Below are positions 8,181 to 8,695 of a stretch of 8,695 bases of DNA, one piece after another. Under the pieces are notes generated by a model. The model was not told the origin of the DNA. It did no database searches and saw nothing but the letters and a program-made list of their open reading frames with translations. Every line of letters starts with the position of its first letter. Position 1 is the stretch's first letter. Source of the DNA: Acidobacteriaceae bacterium (GTDB lineage Bacteria; Acidobacteriota; Terriglobia; Terriglobales; Acidobacteriaceae); NCBI GenBank assembly GCA_027306745.1, contig DAHUZD010000236.1, forward strand, positions 1 to 8,695. The letters run 5' to 3'. The position numbers and the translations under genes were made by a program.

Positions 8181-8206
8181 CAACAGGCGGATTTGCACGC
8201 CTGTTG
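8181..8206 (-). promoter_or_regulatory. 9-bp inverted repeat in the leader of the TonB receptor gene
   Basis: CAACAGGCG (8181-8189) and CGCCTGTTG (8198-8206) are exact reverse complements separated by 8 bases. The dyad lies about 100 bases upstream of the receptor's GTG start. It could be an operator or a hairpin in the 5' leader of the mRNA. No T-run follows on either strand, so a terminator is unlikely. A second small dyad, GGAAT-GAA-ATTCC, lies just upstream at 8212-8224. Confidence 0.4.
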
Positions 8207-8335
8207 AATGCGGAATGAAATTCCTATGAGCGGACGGTGAATGCCGTGTTACGAGCCTGTGGCAAGGCCTGTCGCCTCGTCAGCCTCACGAATGGAATCG
8301 GGATAGTCCAAGTGAGAGTGGGGATACGCAGCAGC

Positions 8336-8364
8336 ATTAACGTGTTGATTAAATTCGGCTTAAT
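8336..8364. promoter_or_regulatory. AT-rich element with three ATTAA/TTAAT units at 12-base steps
   Basis: ATTAA occurs at 8336-8340 and again at 8348-8352, and its reverse complement TTAAT at 8360-8364, so the units begin 12 bases apart. The last two form the dyad ATTAA-N7-TTAAT. This is the most AT-rich stretch of the intergenic region apart from the window's right end, and it lies about 260-290 bases upstream of the receptor start. It may be a regulator site or promoter-proximal AT element; the function is inferred only from composition and symmetry. Confidence 0.25.
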
Positions 8365-8572
8365 TTGGCTTTGGGGGTGGAGTTTTCTTGCGTTGGCAAG
8401 AGGCAACCCCACGGATGAGGGGGTAGGCGTTTGTGATACCTGCACGGAAATCCTGTTGTGAAATGGGCAAACGCTGGGGCACAATGGAACGACACGGGTG
8501 GATTTGATGTTTGGGGGAATGGTTGCGCGCCATGTCGGAGCCTGCACAAGACAGGAACGGCAAGGCCGTACG

Positions 8573-8585
8573 GGAGAGTCTCTCC
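8573..8585. repeat. 13-bp palindrome GGAGAG-T-CTCTCC
   Basis: Two 6-base arms are exact reverse complements around a single central T. It lies in the non-coding region about 500 bases upstream of the receptor. It has the size of a dimeric regulator site, but nothing else supports that reading. Confidence 0.25.
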
Positions 8586-8646
8586 TGCGCAACGGATTGG
8601 GACTGCTCTGGCTGCTGGTGTAGTCTACCGGCGAAATGTTCTGCCG

Positions 8647-8675
8647 TTGAGGATTGTTGAGAAACAATGTATGGA
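8647..8675 (+). promoter_or_regulatory. Possible promoter with a palindrome in its spacer
   Basis: TTGAGG (8647-8652) and TATGGA (8670-8675) are 17 bases apart, the spacing of a sigma-70-type promoter on the + strand, although both hexamers match the consensus only partly. The spacer is almost exactly filled by a perfect palindrome, ATTGTT-GAGA-AACAAT (8653-8668). A T8 run and an ATG at 8692 follow before the window ends. A regulated promoter for a gene to the right is one reading; the palindrome is certain, the promoter is not. Confidence 0.2.
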
Positions 8676-8695
8676 AATTCAAATTTTTTTTATGG

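Larger units (their letters stand above)
8080..8695. other. 616-base non-coding region upstream of the TonB receptor
   Basis: I find no convincing gene here. The open frames on both strands start with GTG or TTG without a ribosome-binding site and translate to low-complexity Pro/Ser/Arg/Thr-rich or otherwise unfamily-like sequence. The DNA is more AT-rich than the flanking genes and holds several short dyads (8181-8206, 8212-8224, 8348-8364, 8386-8401, 8573-8585, 8653-8668) plus a run of eight T at 8684-8691. It must contain the receptor's promoter on the - strand, but no -35/-10 pair close to consensus could be identified. An ATG at 8692 might begin another + strand gene beyond the window, which cannot be judged from here. 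Confidence 0.6.

Noticed and set aside
7953..8198. A short - strand frame that begins with a lipoprotein-like signal and the lipobox LAGC
   Set aside because: It has no clear ribosome-binding site, starts inside the leader dyad, and runs out of frame into the receptor's first domain with low-complexity sequence. The lipobox is probably chance, although a leader peptide cannot be fully excluded.
6766..8229. A 487-codon open frame on the + strand antisense to the TonB receptor
   Set aside because: It mirrors the receptor's codons in GC-rich DNA and gives a Gly/Val/Ala-rich translation without family motifs. The receptor on the other strand has a signal peptide, domains and a terminal Phe. The same holds for the + frame at 5305-6186.
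8101..8290. Possible cobalamin riboswitch upstream of the TonB receptor
   Set aside because: A GCCACAGG string occurs on the - strand, but the conserved B12-box and the other expected core elements could not be found.
8237..8461. A 74-codon + strand frame with a hydrophobic middle segment
   Set aside because: It has a GTG start without a ribosome-binding site, and the hydrophobic stretch coincides with the AT-rich non-coding patch, which would produce such residues by chance.
8224..8682. A 152-codon - strand frame in the upstream region
   Set aside because: It begins with TTG, and the translation is rich in Pro, Ser, Arg and Thr with no recognisable motif, typical of non-coding sequence.
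1..8695. CRISPR arrays, tRNA or rRNA genes, insertion sequences
   Set aside because: No regularly spaced repeats, cloverleaf-like sequence, transposase motifs or terminal inverted repeats were seen.

Overview
The window is GC-rich bacterial DNA, almost fully coding from base 1 to about 8080. It holds two blocks. The left block (bases 1-5377, + strand) is most of a hox operon for a cytoplasmic, bidirectional, NAD(H)-linked [NiFe]-hydrogenase (group 3d type). Gene order is hoxE (5' end outside the window), hoxF, hoxU, hoxY, hoxH, then hoxW for the maturation protease. The right block (bases 5374-8079, - strand) is one large gene for an outer-membrane TonB-dependent receptor of the kind with an N-terminal carboxypeptidase-regulatory-like domain. 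Bases 8080-8695 are a non-coding, visibly more AT-rich upstream region.

How the genes work together: HoxE, HoxF and HoxU form the diaphorase module. FMN and NAD(H) bind on HoxF, and Fe-S clusters lie in all three subunits. HoxY and HoxH form the hydrogenase module, with the proximal Fe-S cluster in HoxY and the NiFe site in HoxH. HoxW is expected to remove the HoxH C-terminal tail after nickel insertion. All cluster-ligand cysteines expected for these families are present and no frameshift is seen, so the operon looks functional. The E/F, F/U and U/Y junctions are 4-base ATGA overlaps, while H and W each start 11-13 bases after the preceding stop behind a good ribosome-binding site. No hyp maturation genes or regulator are in the window.

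Organism: a Gram-negative bacterium, because of the outer-membrane receptor. A TonB receptor with a regulatory-like N-domain, together with a GC-rich five-subunit hox operon, suggests Acidobacteriota (Terriglobia-like). This is inference from style, not from a marker gene.

No wholly new multi-gene system is visible. Points that deserve a second look are: the convergent, overlapping stop codons of hoxW and the receptor; a perfect 10-bp stem-loop inside hoxW; an unusual HoxW (Glu in the GDDG motif and a Cys-containing acidic tail); a 26-base dyad in the receptor leader; and several palindromes in the 616-base right-hand region, one of which may sit within a promoter at the window edge.
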